Shown here one piece after another: positions 1-7,632 of a DNA stretch of 64,000 nucleotides (within the stretch, counting starts at the first letter, position 1; every line of letters starts with the position of its first letter). The DNA is from Streptomyces sp. YIM 98790 (GTDB lineage Bacteria; Actinomycetota; Actinomycetes; Streptomycetales; Streptomycetaceae): contig NZ_WTLH01000008.1 of assembly GCF_011421595.1 (NCBI RefSeq), forward strand, positions 1 through 64,000, written 5' to 3'. A model generated the notes under the pieces. That model made no database searches. It worked only from the letters and a program-made list of their open reading frames with translations, and had not been told where the DNA came from. Position numbers and translations under genes: made by a program.

Positions 1-1899
1 GTGCCGGTGCCCGAGGGCCTGCCCGAGCTGCTGGAGTCCGGCGGCGCACCGGCCGCGCTGGCCGGCCCGGTGGCCGGGGCCCTGGGCGCCGAGGCGGCGG
101 CGGTGCTGCGGGCCGATCCCTGGCAGCTGCTCTCCGTTCCCGGAGTGCGGCCGGAGCAGGCCGACGGCTTCGCCCGGGCACTGCTCGGCCCCGGCTGCGG
201 TCCGGGGGACGAGCGCCGCATCCAGGCGCTGGCCGGCTGGCTGCTGGAGCGGGCGGCCCGCGCCGGGCACACCGTGCTGCGGCCGGAGGCGGTCCGGGCC
301 GAGCTGGCCCGGCATGCGGTGCCCGATCCGGAGCAGGCGCTGCGGATCGCCGTGGAGTCCGGTGCCCTGCTGGTCTTCCGGGATCCGCTCGCGGAGACCG
401 CGGAGGATGCGCCGGACGCGGACCCGGCGGACCCGGCGGACGCCCGGGGCCCCGGCCCGGAGGGCGGGCAGGCCCCGGAGGAGGAGGCGAAGCAGGACGG
501 GCTGGGCCCGGCCGCCCTGCTCGGCCTGGACCGGTACGCGGTGGCCGAGGAGGCCCTGGCGGAGGGGCTGGCCCGGCTGGCCGCCACCTTCCTTCCCCCG
601 GCCGCCGGTGCCGCCCCGGAGCACCGGCTGGACGGGCATCCGGACGGGTCCGGGCCGGACGCGGAGGCGGGAGCGGGGATCGCGGCCCGGCCGCCGCTGG
701 CGGCCTGGCAGCGGCTGGCCGCATCCGGTGCCCCCTCCCCGTCCGCCGCCGAGCTGCTGCGGGCGGTCGCGGAGAACGCCCTGGTGGTGCACACCGGCGG
801 GGAGGCGTCCCGGGCGGAGCCGCTGGCCGTGGTGCGGGCCGCCCGCTCCCTGGGCCTGCGGGCCTGGGCCGCCGTCCACACCCTGCGCCCGGACACGCCG
901 GCGGGGACGGCCGGCGAGGGGGCCGCGGAGGGCATCACGCTCACCGTCCCCGGCCTGCTGTCCGGCCGGGAGGGGCCGGGGCGGGACGAGGAGGGCATGC
1001 TGGCGCTCGACCTGCTGGCCGTGCTGGACACGCCCCGGCTGGACACCGAGGCCGCCGCCGAGCTCGTGGAGGCGCTGCCGGACGGCTGCCGGCTGATCCT
1101 CGCCGGGGACCCGCAGGTGCTGGGCCCGGCCGGGGCGGGCCGGGTGCTGGCCGATGTGGCGGCGGCCCGGGTCTGCCCCCGGGTGGCCTCCCGTACGCCC
1201 GACCCCGGCCCGCTGGGCGAGCTGGTCTCCGGCATCGGTGCGGGCGAGCTCCACCAGGTGGCGGCACCCGGCCGGGAGGTCGTGGTGGTCCCGGTGCGCG
1301 ATGCCGGGGAGGCCGTGCACCGCACGGTGCAGCTGGTCACCGAGTCCATCCCGCGCGCCTTCGGGGTGTCCGCGGCGGACATCCGCGTGATCACCCCGGG
1401 CCATGGCGGCGCCGCCGGGACGCGGGTGCTCAACCGGGCACTCAAGGAGCGGCTGAACGCCGGGCCGGGCCGGTTCGGCGGCTTCGACCCGGGCGACCGG
1501 GTGCTGTTCTCCCCCGCGGCGGGCCTGGGCCGGGAGGGCACGGTGCTCTCCGCCGACCCGGCGGGGCTGCTGCTGGACTGCTCCGGGGAGCGGATCACCG
1601 TGCCGCCGTCCCGGGTGGCGGACCTCGTCCGCCCCGGCTGGGCGCTCACCGCCCACCAGGCCGCCGGCGGCCACTGGCCCGCGGTGGTGGCGGTGCTGCC
1701 GGGGGATGCGGAGGGCTCGGTGGACCGCACCTGGGTCTACACCGCGTTCGGCCGGGCCGGGCGCCATCTGTCGGTGGTGCAGGGGATGGGTCCCGGGCTG
1801 GCCCGCGCCGTGGCCGCGCCGCCCGCCGCACAGGCCCGTACCACCCGCCTGGCCGGCCTGCTGCGCAGCCAGCAGGCGGAGCAGCGGCTGGAACCCTGA
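1..1899 (+). CDS. Helix-hairpin-helix, degenerate RecD-like helicase protein (5' end probably missing)
   Basis: The frame is open from base 1, so the GTG there may be internal and the N-terminus lost. Residues about 30-65 (DPWQLLSVPGVRPEQADGF) resemble the helix-hairpin-helix region of RecD2-type helicases. Later segments follow RecD order: a position equivalent to Walker A (about 260-275) without a GKT/S motif, a Walker B/motif III-like stretch (LILAGDPQVLGPAG, about 364-377), and a motif V-like ALTAHQAAGGHWPAVV near 550. The P-loop lysine is not visible, so helicase activity is doubtful. A long Ala/Pro/Glu-rich insertion sits around 130-170. I infer a streptomycete RecD-like family member of unknown role, possibly DNA binding without ATP turnover. 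Confidence 0.7.
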   Translation: MPVPEGLPELLESGGAPAALAGPVAGALGAEAAAVLRADPWQLLSVPGVRPEQADGFARALLGPGCGPGDERRIQALAGWLLERAARAGHTVLRPEAVRAELARHAVPDPEQALRIAVESGALLVFRDPLAETAEDAPDADPADPADARGPGPEGGQAPEEEAKQDGLGPAALLGLDRYAVAEEALAEGLARLAATFLPPAAGAAPEHRLDGHPDGSGPDAEAGAGIAARPPLAAWQRLAASGAPSPSAAELLRAVAENALVVHTGGEASRAEPLAVVRAARSLGLRAWAAVHTLRPDTPAGTAGEGAAEGITLTVPGLLSGREGPGRDEEGMLALDLLAVLDTPRLDTEAAAELVEALPDGCRLILAGDPQVLGPAGAGRVLADVAAARVCPRVASRTPDPGPLGELVSGIGAGELHQVAAPGREVVVVPVRDAGEAVHRTVQLVTESIPRAFGVSAADIRVITPGHGGAAGTRVLNRALKERLNAGPGRFGGFDPGDRVLFSPAAGLGREGTVLSADPAGLLLDCSGERITVPPSRVADLVRPGWALTAHQAAGGHWPAVVAVLPGDAEGSVDRTWVYTAFGRAGRHLSVVQGMGPGLARAVAAPPAAQARTTRLAGLLRSQQAEQRLEP

Positions 1900-1919
1900 C
1901 CGCGGGGCGTCACCGCGGG

Positions 1920-1963
1920 GCGTGGCGGAGGCGGGGCCGCGGGCCCCGCCTCCGCCACGCTTT
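1920..1963. terminator. Strong hairpin terminator
   Basis: Perfect 19-bp inverted repeat (1920-1938 and 1942-1960) with a 3-nt loop, followed by TTT on the + strand. It lies between convergent genes ending at 1899 and 1999 and can serve both. Confidence 0.8.
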
Positions 1964-1998
1964 CCGTCTGCCGCCGTGCGCTGCCCGGCCGGCCGCGC

Positions 1999-2655
1999 TC
2001 AGCGGTCGTCGGCGTCGAGCTCCTCCTCGTCGAACGCCTCACTGACGTCGAACCGGCACACCACCTGCTCCGGGTCGATGGCGTCGAAGGGCGCGGACAG
2101 CCATTCGCCCGGCTCCGGACGCTCCTCCAGGGCCGCGACCCAGGTCGTGGCGTCCGCCTCCTCCAGGCCGAACTCCTTGTGCCTGCTGGCGATCTCGTCC
2201 GGCTCGAACTCGCCGAACAGCACCCCGATGGCGGCGTACACGCTGTGCCGGGCGCCCACCTCCTCCGCTGCTTCCTCGTCGACCGACTCGGGATCCAGCT
2301 CGGTGATCCGCTCGGCCTGGGCCGTCAGCCGTCTGGGGTCGTCGATCAGGTAGTCCCGGCGGATCAAGACGCTCAGCGCCTCGGGCTCCTCCGGACCCTC
2401 GTACCGGGAGGGACCGTCCGTCGCGGGCACCTCGAACGGGGTGACCTCGTCGTAGACGTCGTAGAGCAGCTCGTCGTAGACCTCACCGGCTGCTGCCAGC
2501 TCATTGAACGCGGAGAACACGGCGGCGTCCGCCCCGGACCCGGCCGTGCCGGAGGCCCGTCCTTCGACGGCCGCCAGATGCCGGTCGAGGGCGTCCTTGA
2601 GTGCCTCGACCGCGGCTCGGACATCGGCAGCCGTGGGCTGCACAGCATCAGACAT
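1999..2655 (-). CDS. Hypothetical acidic protein, 218 aa
   Basis: I do not recognise a named family. The protein is strongly acidic (C-terminal 12 residues mostly D/E), predicted soluble, with no signal peptide or membrane segment. It begins with a helical stretch (about residues 8-30) and later has long Glu-rich helices. The ATG at 2655 (MSDAVQP) is preferred over an in-frame ATG at 2694, whose product would begin with a Cys-containing stretch unlike the rest. It is divergent from the DUF5703 gene with only 47 bp between starts, so the two promoters must overlap. Confidence 0.7.
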   Translation of the reverse strand: MSDAVQPTAADVRAAVEALKDALDRHLAAVEGRASGTAGSGADAAVFSAFNELAAAGEVYDELLYDVYDEVTPFEVPATDGPSRYEGPEEPEALSVLIRRDYLIDDPRRLTAQAERITELDPESVDEEAAEEVGARHSVYAAIGVLFGEFEPDEIASRHKEFGLEEADATTWVAALEERPEPGEWLSAPFDAIDPEQVVCRFDVSEAFDEEELDADDR

Positions 2656-2702
2656 GGTGCAGACGGTATCCGCAAGTGGCCCCTGCGCGCACAATAGATT
2701 CG

Positions 2703-2891
2703 ATGCCGGAATACGAATTTCGCGATGTGTACGTGCCGCGCGGGGTTTCCCGCAGCGCCACCACCCGACTGCTGACCGATCACGCCGAATACGGGCACTG
2801 GGAGCTGTACAGACTGCGTCTTCATCCGGACGGCAGCCGGTCGGTGCGGCTGCGGCGGCGCATCATCCGTCAGTTGCGTGCCACCTGGTGA
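2703..2891 (+). CDS. DUF5703 family protein, 62 aa
   Basis: A 62-residue basic protein starting MPEYEFRDVYVPRGVSR and ending in an Arg-rich stretch (VRLRRRIIRQLRATW). I recognise this as the small DUF5703 family that is conserved in streptomycetes; no function is known. ATG at 2703 is chosen because the family begins exactly there; longer in-frame upstream starts give unrelated sequence. There is no room for an obvious Shine-Dalgarno sequence other than a weak purine run, so the mRNA may be nearly leaderless. Divergent from the acidic protein gene. Confidence 0.85.
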   Translation: MPEYEFRDVYVPRGVSRSATTRLLTDHAEYGHWELYRLRLHPDGSRSVRLRRRIIRQLRATW

Positions 2892-2946
2892 CCGGCCGGC
2901 CGCCCGCCCGCGCCGGGACGGAGAGCGCCCGGACACGCGCTCACCC

Positions 2947-2991
2947 GATCGGACCGATCGGGCCGATCGGGCCGATCGGTCCGATCGGGCC
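2947..2991. repeat. Five 9-bp tandem units of GATCGGNCC
   Basis: Five consecutive copies of GATCGG(A/G/T)CC, each containing a GATC site. It lies between the DUF5703 gene and the long chaplin gene, outside any supported coding sequence. Confidence 0.9.
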
Positions 2992-3007
2992 GGGACCGAA
3001 CGGACCA

Positions 3008-3040
3008 ATGGAGTGGACTCCGCGGCGGAGTCCACTCCAT
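3008..3040. terminator. Perfect 33-bp palindromic hairpin downstream of the long chaplin
   Basis: 15-bp arms (3008-3022, 3026-3040) with a 3-nt loop CGG and no mismatch. It begins 42 bp past the stop of the long chaplin gene and most simply terminates that transcript; there is no U-tract. Confidence 0.65.
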
Positions 3041-3082
3041 GAACGGCGTTGCGCGGCGGCGCGCCGGCCGCCGCCTCCGCGG

Positions 3083-3952
3083 TCAGCGCACCTGTGCCGC
3101 GCGCGCCCGCCGGTAGAGCACCGCGCCGCCGGCCAGCAGGCCCAGGGCCACCGGGGCGGCCATGCCGAGCTGCGGGCCGGTGCCGGTGGCGGCCAGCTCA
3201 CCGCCGTCGACGTGCTCGGTGCCGCCCATGTGCGGAACCGGCTGGGAGCCGCCGGACTCGCCCTCGGCCCCGGTGTATCCGTCCCCGCCGTCGTCACCGC
3301 CGCCATAGCCGCCGTGGCCGCCGCCCGGGTTCTCGCCGCCGGGCTCACCGGGGTACCCCGGCTCGTCCGGCTCGTTCGGCGCTCCTGGTTCGTTCGGCTC
3401 GTTCGGCTCGTTCGGCTGGCCGGGCTCTCCGGGCTCGTTCGGCTCACCCGGCTCGCGGGGACCGCCCGGCTGCTCCGGCTGCTCCGGATTCCCGGGGTGG
3501 CCGGGCGAATCGGTGTTGGCGCACTCGTTGCCCCAGGAGGGGTTGAGCGCACCGCCGACGTTCACGCTGTTGCCGCAGGCGTTCACCGGCACATGCACCG
3601 GCGCCTGAACCGTGTTGCCGGAGGCCACTCCGGGCGAGCCCTGGGACTCCCCGTGCGCCGTGGAGCCCCCGCCGTCGTGCCCGTCGTGGTGCCCGTGTCC
3701 GCCGTCGGAGGCGTTCACACAGGTGTTGCCGAAGGCCGGGTTGAGCGCGCCGACGACGTTGATGGTGTTGCCGCAGGCGTTCACCGGCACGTGGACCGGC
3801 GCCTGAACCGTGTTGCCGGACAGGACGCCCGGGGAGTTCTCGGCGCTGCCGATCGCACCGGCGTCGGCGTATGCCGAGCCGCCCCCCGTCATGGCCAGCA
3901 CGCCGCCCGCGGCGACGAAGGTGACCAGGCCCTTCTTCGTGACCTGTCGCAT
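3083..3952 (-). CDS. Long chaplin with two chaplin domains and sortase signal
   Basis: Cell-wall-anchored hydrophobic protein of the ChpA-C class, which coats aerial hyphae and spores. A signal peptide (about 1-30, ending SAYADA) is followed by two chaplin domains (about 33-82 and 108-152), each with the GNTVQAPVHVPVNACGN core and paired Cys. Next come a long Pro/Glu/Gly linker with NEP/GEP repeats (about 160-210) and a Gly/His-rich stretch. The C-terminus has LAATG, a hydrophobic segment and RRARA, the layout of a class E sortase substrate. The short chaplin at 4102-4335 lies just upstream on the same strand, 149 bp away. No adjacent sortase is present. Confidence 0.95.
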   Translation of the reverse strand: MRQVTKKGLVTFVAAGGVLAMTGGGSAYADAGAIGSAENSPGVLSGNTVQAPVHVPVNACGNTINVVGALNPAFGNTCVNASDGGHGHHDGHDGGGSTAHGESQGSPGVASGNTVQAPVHVPVNACGNSVNVGGALNPSWGNECANTDSPGHPGNPEQPEQPGGPREPGEPNEPGEPGQPNEPNEPNEPGAPNEPDEPGYPGEPGGENPGGGHGGYGGGDDGGDGYTGAEGESGGSQPVPHMGGTEHVDGGELAATGTGPQLGMAAPVALGLLAGGAVLYRRARAAQVR

Positions 3953-4101
3953 GGTTGTTCCCTTGGATCGTTTTGCCTAGGAATTCTGTTCGCGCTGCCG
4001 CGCGGAGTGCGTGGCGCGCCGGGGAATGCCGACCGCCCCGGAGCGCTTGGACGCACTCCGGGGCGATCCTGCGTCAAGCCCTCAGTGAACGGGGCACGGC
4101 A

Positions 4102-4335
4102 TCAGGAGTTGATGCAAACGTTCCCGAAGGCCGGGTTGAGCAGCGCGATGATGTTGATCGTGTTGCCGCAGGCGTTCACCGGGATGTGAATGGGGACCTG
4201 GATCACGTTGCCGGAAATGGCACCCGGCGAGTGAACGGCCGCACCCTGGGCGCCGGCATCGGCAACGGCGACACCCGCACCCGCGAGCATCAGACCGCCG
4301 GTGGCAGCCGCGACAGCGACGACCTTCTTGATCAT
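4102..4335 (-). CDS. Short chaplin, 77 aa
   Basis: Secreted amyloid-forming surface protein of the ChpD-H class. The signal peptide runs to about residue 26 (AVADA), followed by one chaplin domain with SGNVIQVPIHIPVNACGN and GNVCIN. Two Cys (56 and 74) can form the intramolecular disulphide known for the family; ChpE, by contrast, lacks them. The ATG at 4335 is preceded by GGAGGAAGA, a good ribosome site, which rules out the in-frame start 30 bp upstream. It would act with the adjacent long chaplin to lower surface tension during aerial growth. Confidence 0.95.
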   Translation of the reverse strand: MIKKVVAVAAATGGLMLAGAGVAVADAGAQGAAVHSPGAISGNVIQVPIHIPVNACGNTINIIALLNPAFGNVCINS

Positions 4336-4524
4336 TCTTCCTCCTCGTTGACATAGCAGCCCCAACTGGGGGGCACCACGAGTAACGAGGGGCCTTGAAT
4401 GAAGCTACGATCCCACGGACGCATTCACCCGTCCTGAGTAGATCCGCACGGCTGAGTGATTACACGAAGATCACTCCGGTGCGATACGGCCCCGGTCCAG
4501 CACCGTCCCGGTCCCCGGCCGCTC

Positions 4525-5862
4525 TCAGCACAGATCCAGGAAGCGGTCCAGCACCCGGGTGCCGAAGCGCAGCCCCTCCACCGGGACCCGCTCGTCCACA
4601 CCGTGGAACATGCCCGCGAAATCGAGCTCCGGGGGCAGCTTCAGCGGCGCGAAGCCGAAGCCGCGGATGCCCAGGTCGTCGAAGGACTTGGCGTCCGTGC
4701 CGCCGGAGAGCATGTACGGCACGGCACGGGCGATCGGGTCCTCGGCCTGCAGCGCGGTCTGCATGGCGTCCACCAGCGCGCCGTCGAAGGTGGTCTCCAG
4801 GGCCTTGTCCGAGTGCACCGTCTCCCGCTTCACCCGGGGGCCGAGCACCCGGTCCAGATCCGCCAGGAACTCCTCCTCGAAGCCGGGCAGGAAGCGGCCG
4901 TCCACCGCGGCGGTGGCCTGTCCGGGGATGACGTTCACCTTGTAGCCGGCCTGGAGCTGGGTGGGCGCGGCGGTGTTCCGCAGCGTGGCGCCGATGATCT
5001 TGGCGATGCCGCCCAGCCGGGCCAGGGTCTCCTCCATGTTCTCCGGGTCCAGTTCGGTGCCCAGCGCGTCGGAGAGCTCGTCCAGGAAGGAGCGGACGGT
5101 CTTGGTGACCCGGACCGGGAAGCGGTGGCGGCCCAGCCGGGCCACGGCCTCGCACAGTTCGGTGATGGCGTTGTCGTCGTTGGTCATCGAGCCGTGCCCG
5201 GCCGTGCCCTCGACCGTCAGCCGCATCCAGTGCATGCCCTTCTGGGCGGTCTCCACCAGATACAGCCGCAGCTTCTCGTTGACCGTGAAGGAGAAACCGC
5301 CGACCTCGCTGATCGCCTCGGTGACGCCCTCGAACAGCCCGGGGTGGTGGTCCACGAGATGGCGGGCGCCGTGGACGCCGCCTGCCTCCTCGTCGGCGAG
5401 GAAGGCCAGCACCACGTCCCGCGGGGGCTTCCGGCCGCTGCGCACCCGGTCGCGGATCACGGCCAGGGTCATGGCGTCCATGTCCTTCATGTCCACCGCG
5501 CCCCGGCCCCAGACGCAGCCGTCGGCGATCTCGCCCGAGAACGGATGGTGGGTCCAGTCGTCGGCGTCGGCCGGGACCACGTCGGTGTGGCCGTGGATCA
5601 GCAGCCCGGGACGGGACGGGTCGGCGCCCTCGATCCGGACCACGGTGGAGGCGCGGCCGGGGCGCGACTCGAAGATCTGCGGCTCCAGGCCGACCTCGGC
5701 GAGCTTCTCCGCCACGTACTCGGCGGCGGCCCGCTCCCCCGGCCCGGAACCGTCGCCGTAGTTGCTGGTGTCGATGCGGATCAGGTCGCGGCACAGGTCC
5801 ACCACCTCCCGTTCCGCCGTGCCCGCCGAACCGGTGCCCTCCGCCGCGGCTGCGTCGCTCAC
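4525..5862 (-). CDS. M20/M25/M40 family metallopeptidase
   Basis: 445-residue zinc hydrolase of the ArgE/DapE/carboxypeptidase G2 family, likely cytoplasmic because no signal peptide is seen. The metal-binding pattern is present: H92-x-D94 in HGHTDVVP, D124 in GAVDMKD, and the catalytic/metal pair E158-E159 in ADEEAGG. The dimerisation (lid) domain occupies roughly 200-330. The start is GTG at 5862 behind AGGAGGACAAC. Substrate cannot be told from sequence; family members cleave dipeptides or N-acyl amino acids. It stands alone between the chaplins and the tRNA gene. Confidence 0.9.
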   Translation of the reverse strand: MSDAAAAEGTGSAGTAEREVVDLCRDLIRIDTSNYGDGSGPGERAAAEYVAEKLAEVGLEPQIFESRPGRASTVVRIEGADPSRPGLLIHGHTDVVPADADDWTHHPFSGEIADGCVWGRGAVDMKDMDAMTLAVIRDRVRSGRKPPRDVVLAFLADEEAGGVHGARHLVDHHPGLFEGVTEAISEVGGFSFTVNEKLRLYLVETAQKGMHWMRLTVEGTAGHGSMTNDDNAITELCEAVARLGRHRFPVRVTKTVRSFLDELSDALGTELDPENMEETLARLGGIAKIIGATLRNTAAPTQLQAGYKVNVIPGQATAAVDGRFLPGFEEEFLADLDRVLGPRVKRETVHSDKALETTFDGALVDAMQTALQAEDPIARAVPYMLSGGTDAKSFDDLGIRGFGFAPLKLPPELDFAGMFHGVDERVPVEGLRFGTRVLDRFLDLC

Positions 5863-6017
5863 GTTGTCCTCCTCTTTCCTGGGGTGTCCTCATCCTCTCC
5901 CCTGCACCCCGTCCGGCCCAAGGAGCTTTGCCGCAGCTCCGGCGCCTGCTGCCGCGGCCCGCGCCGGTGATCGCGCACCGCGGGTCTTTGCTATGGTTTC
6001 CCCGGTCACGACACCGC

Positions 6018-6104
6018 GTCCGGGTGGCGGAATGGCAGACGCGCTAGCTTGAGGTGCTAGTGCCCGTTAAGGGCGTGGGGGTTCAAGTCCCCCCTCGGAC
6101 ACCA
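6018..6104 (+). tRNA. tRNA-Leu (anticodon GAG), CCA encoded
   Basis: Complete class II tRNA. The acceptor stem pairs GTCCGGG (6018-6024) with CTCGGAC (6094-6100); discriminator A at 6101 and encoded CCA at 6102-6104. The anticodon arm is CTAGC-TTGAGGT-GCTAG giving anticodon GAG; a long variable arm follows, and the T-arm is GGGGG-TTCAAGT-CCCCC. It reads CUC and CUU codons. A diverged copy of its 3' end lies at 10252-10272 in the same orientation, so it may have served as an integration site. Confidence 0.97.
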
Positions 6105-6302
6105 CATCGACCCAGGTCCGGCCTGCGGTCTTCCTCTCTCGGCAAGGGCTCCCGGAGGCCCTTCGCGGCCCACCTCGGGCCCGGGCGGCGGCATCCCCCG
6201 CAAGGACGCCCGGCCCCCGTCCCCACCGCCTCACCGGGCTGGCCGGCCGGCACCTGACCGGGCACCGGCCTGGCCCGGCGGTCCGCGGCGGGCCCCGGGA
6301 GG

Positions 6303-6890
6303 TCAGTCCGCCTCCTCCTGGAGGATGCACCGCAGCACCCGCGTCAGGTGGCGGACGAGCCGCTCGGGGGGCATCTCCGCGAGCGGGCCGCTTCGGACGA
6401 CATAGCGGCTGAACGTCACGCCGATCAGGTGGGCGGCGAGCTGGTCGATACGCTCCTCGACGCCGGGTCCCTCGACGACGGTGCGGTAGGCGTCGGCGCT
6501 CTTCTCCCGCATCGCCAGGTAGAGCCTGGTCGCCGCCTGCTCGTCGGAGGCGGCGCTGCGGATCAGGGCGATGAAGGGGTCGGTGCCGTCGGCCCGCTCC
6601 ATCCGCTCGACGAATGCCCGCGCGATGCGGTCGGGGAGCGTCTCCGGACTGCCCGGCAGCAGCTCCCCCAAGTCCCGGGTGCCGGGCATCGCGGCGACGA
6701 ACAGGCGCTCCTTCGAGGTGAAGTGCCGCATGACCAGGCCGTGGGTGACGCCGGCGCGCCGGGCGATCTCGCGGATGGTGGCGCGGGCGTAGCCGCGCTC
6801 GGCGAAGACGGTGCCCGCCGCCGCCAGGATGGCCGCCTTGCGGGCCTCGGGGGCGCGGATGCGCTTCTCGGACGTGGGAGGGCTGCTCAC
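6303..6890 (-). CDS. TetR/AcrR family regulator
   Basis: About 195-residue repressor. The N-terminal helix-turn-helix (about 10-57) is clear: AAGTVFAERGYARATIREIARRAGVTHG is spread across helices 1-3, followed by RHFTSKERL. The C-terminal ligand domain is typical in size (about 60-195) but gives no ligand clue. The start is uncertain: GTG at 6890 (VSSPPTSEK) matches family N-termini, while a TTG at 6905 would add five residues. It is divergent from the isochorismatase gene across about 80 bp that contains dyads, so it probably controls itself and that operon. Confidence 0.85.
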   Translation of the reverse strand: MSSPPTSEKRIRAPEARKAAILAAAGTVFAERGYARATIREIARRAGVTHGLVMRHFTSKERLFVAAMPGTRDLGELLPGSPETLPDRIARAFVERMERADGTDPFIALIRSAASDEQAATRLYLAMREKSADAYRTVVEGPGVEERIDQLAAHLIGVTFSRYVVRSGPLAEMPPERLVRHLTRVLRCILQEEAD

Positions 6891-6933
6891 CCTCGTAGTG
6901 TACAAGCGGTCAGTAGCGCTGCTACGGTCTTAA

Positions 6934-6950
6934 TGACCAAGTGTTCACTA
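6934..6950. promoter_or_regulatory. Candidate TetR operator between 6303-6890 and 6971
   Basis: TGACCAAGTGTTCACTA contains the dyad AGTG-TT-CACT (6940-6949). A related half, TAGTGTACAAGCGGTCA, lies at 6896-6912 in inverted orientation (13 of 17 positions agree). The pair flanks the likely promoters of the divergent TetR and isochorismatase genes. Confidence 0.5.
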
Positions 6951-6970
6951 GGAGCGAGAGGTGCTCTGCC

Positions 6971-7612
6971 ATGACTCCCGAACCGCTCACCCCCGACAAC
7001 ACCACGATCGTCCTCGTGGACCACGCCGTCGGCTTCGCCAACGTGCTGCGCTCCCACGACGTGGCCGAGCACATCTCCAACGTGGTCGGCCTGGCCAAGG
7101 CGGCCCTGTGGTACGGCAGCGGCCTGGTGGTGACCAACGGTCTGCCGGACAAGCCCTCGGGCCCGCTCTACCCCGGGCTCCGGGAGGTGCTCGGCGACCA
7201 CCCGGTGATCGAACGCGGAGGGAACTTCAACGCCTTCCTCGACGAGGACTTCGCCCGCGCCGTGGCCGCGACCGGGCGCCGGAGGCTGGCGATCGCCGGG
7301 GTGTCCACGGAGGGCTGCGTCCTCCAGACCGTGCTGGGCGCGCTGCGCCAGGACTACGAGGTGTACCTCGTGGCGGACGCCTCGGCGAGCCTCACCGCGG
7401 AGACCCACGCGGTGGCGGTCGAGCGCATGGTCAGGGCGGGCGCCGTGCCCGCCACCTGGTTCTCCCTGGTCGGGGAGTTCACGGTCGATCACCGCCACCC
7501 GCGCGCCGTGCACTACCAGCGGCTGATGCGCGAGCACGTCCCGGCCATGGCCATGGGCGTGCAGTCGTACCTGTCCGCGCGGGACCACGCCCGGGCACGG
7601 TCCGCCGCCTGA
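6971..7612 (+). CDS. Isochorismatase-family cysteine hydrolase (YcaC-like)
   Basis: 213-residue alpha/beta hydrolase of the isochorismatase superfamily. The putative nucleophile is C116 in GVSTEGC, preceded by the usual cis-peptide region, and the acid is D17 in LVDHAVGF. The segment ERGGNFNAF (81-89) matches the YcaC branch (RPGxINAW) and not the nicotinamidase branch, where a lysine sits. The C-terminal part (ADASASLTAETH...) also follows YcaC. The ATG at 6971 lies behind GAGAGG. The substrate is unknown in this branch. It is 20 bp ahead of the CdtB-like fusion gene and probably cotranscribed with it under the divergent TetR regulator. Confidence 0.85.
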   Translation: MTPEPLTPDNTTIVLVDHAVGFANVLRSHDVAEHISNVVGLAKAALWYGSGLVVTNGLPDKPSGPLYPGLREVLGDHPVIERGGNFNAFLDEDFARAVAATGRRRLAIAGVSTEGCVLQTVLGALRQDYEVYLVADASASLTAETHAVAVERMVRAGAVPATWFSLVGEFTVDHRHPRAVHYQRLMREHVPAMAMGVQSYLSARDHARARSAA

Positions 7613-7632
7613 TCACCCTGTGAGGAGTCCCG

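Noticed and set aside
1706..2353. 215-codon + strand frame bridging the RecD-like and acidic protein genes
   Set aside because: Runs through a strong terminator hairpin and is the reverse of a supported gene; no codon bias of its own.
2947..2991. CRISPR-like array
   Set aside because: Units are 9 bp, contiguous and without unique spacers; a simple tandem repeat.
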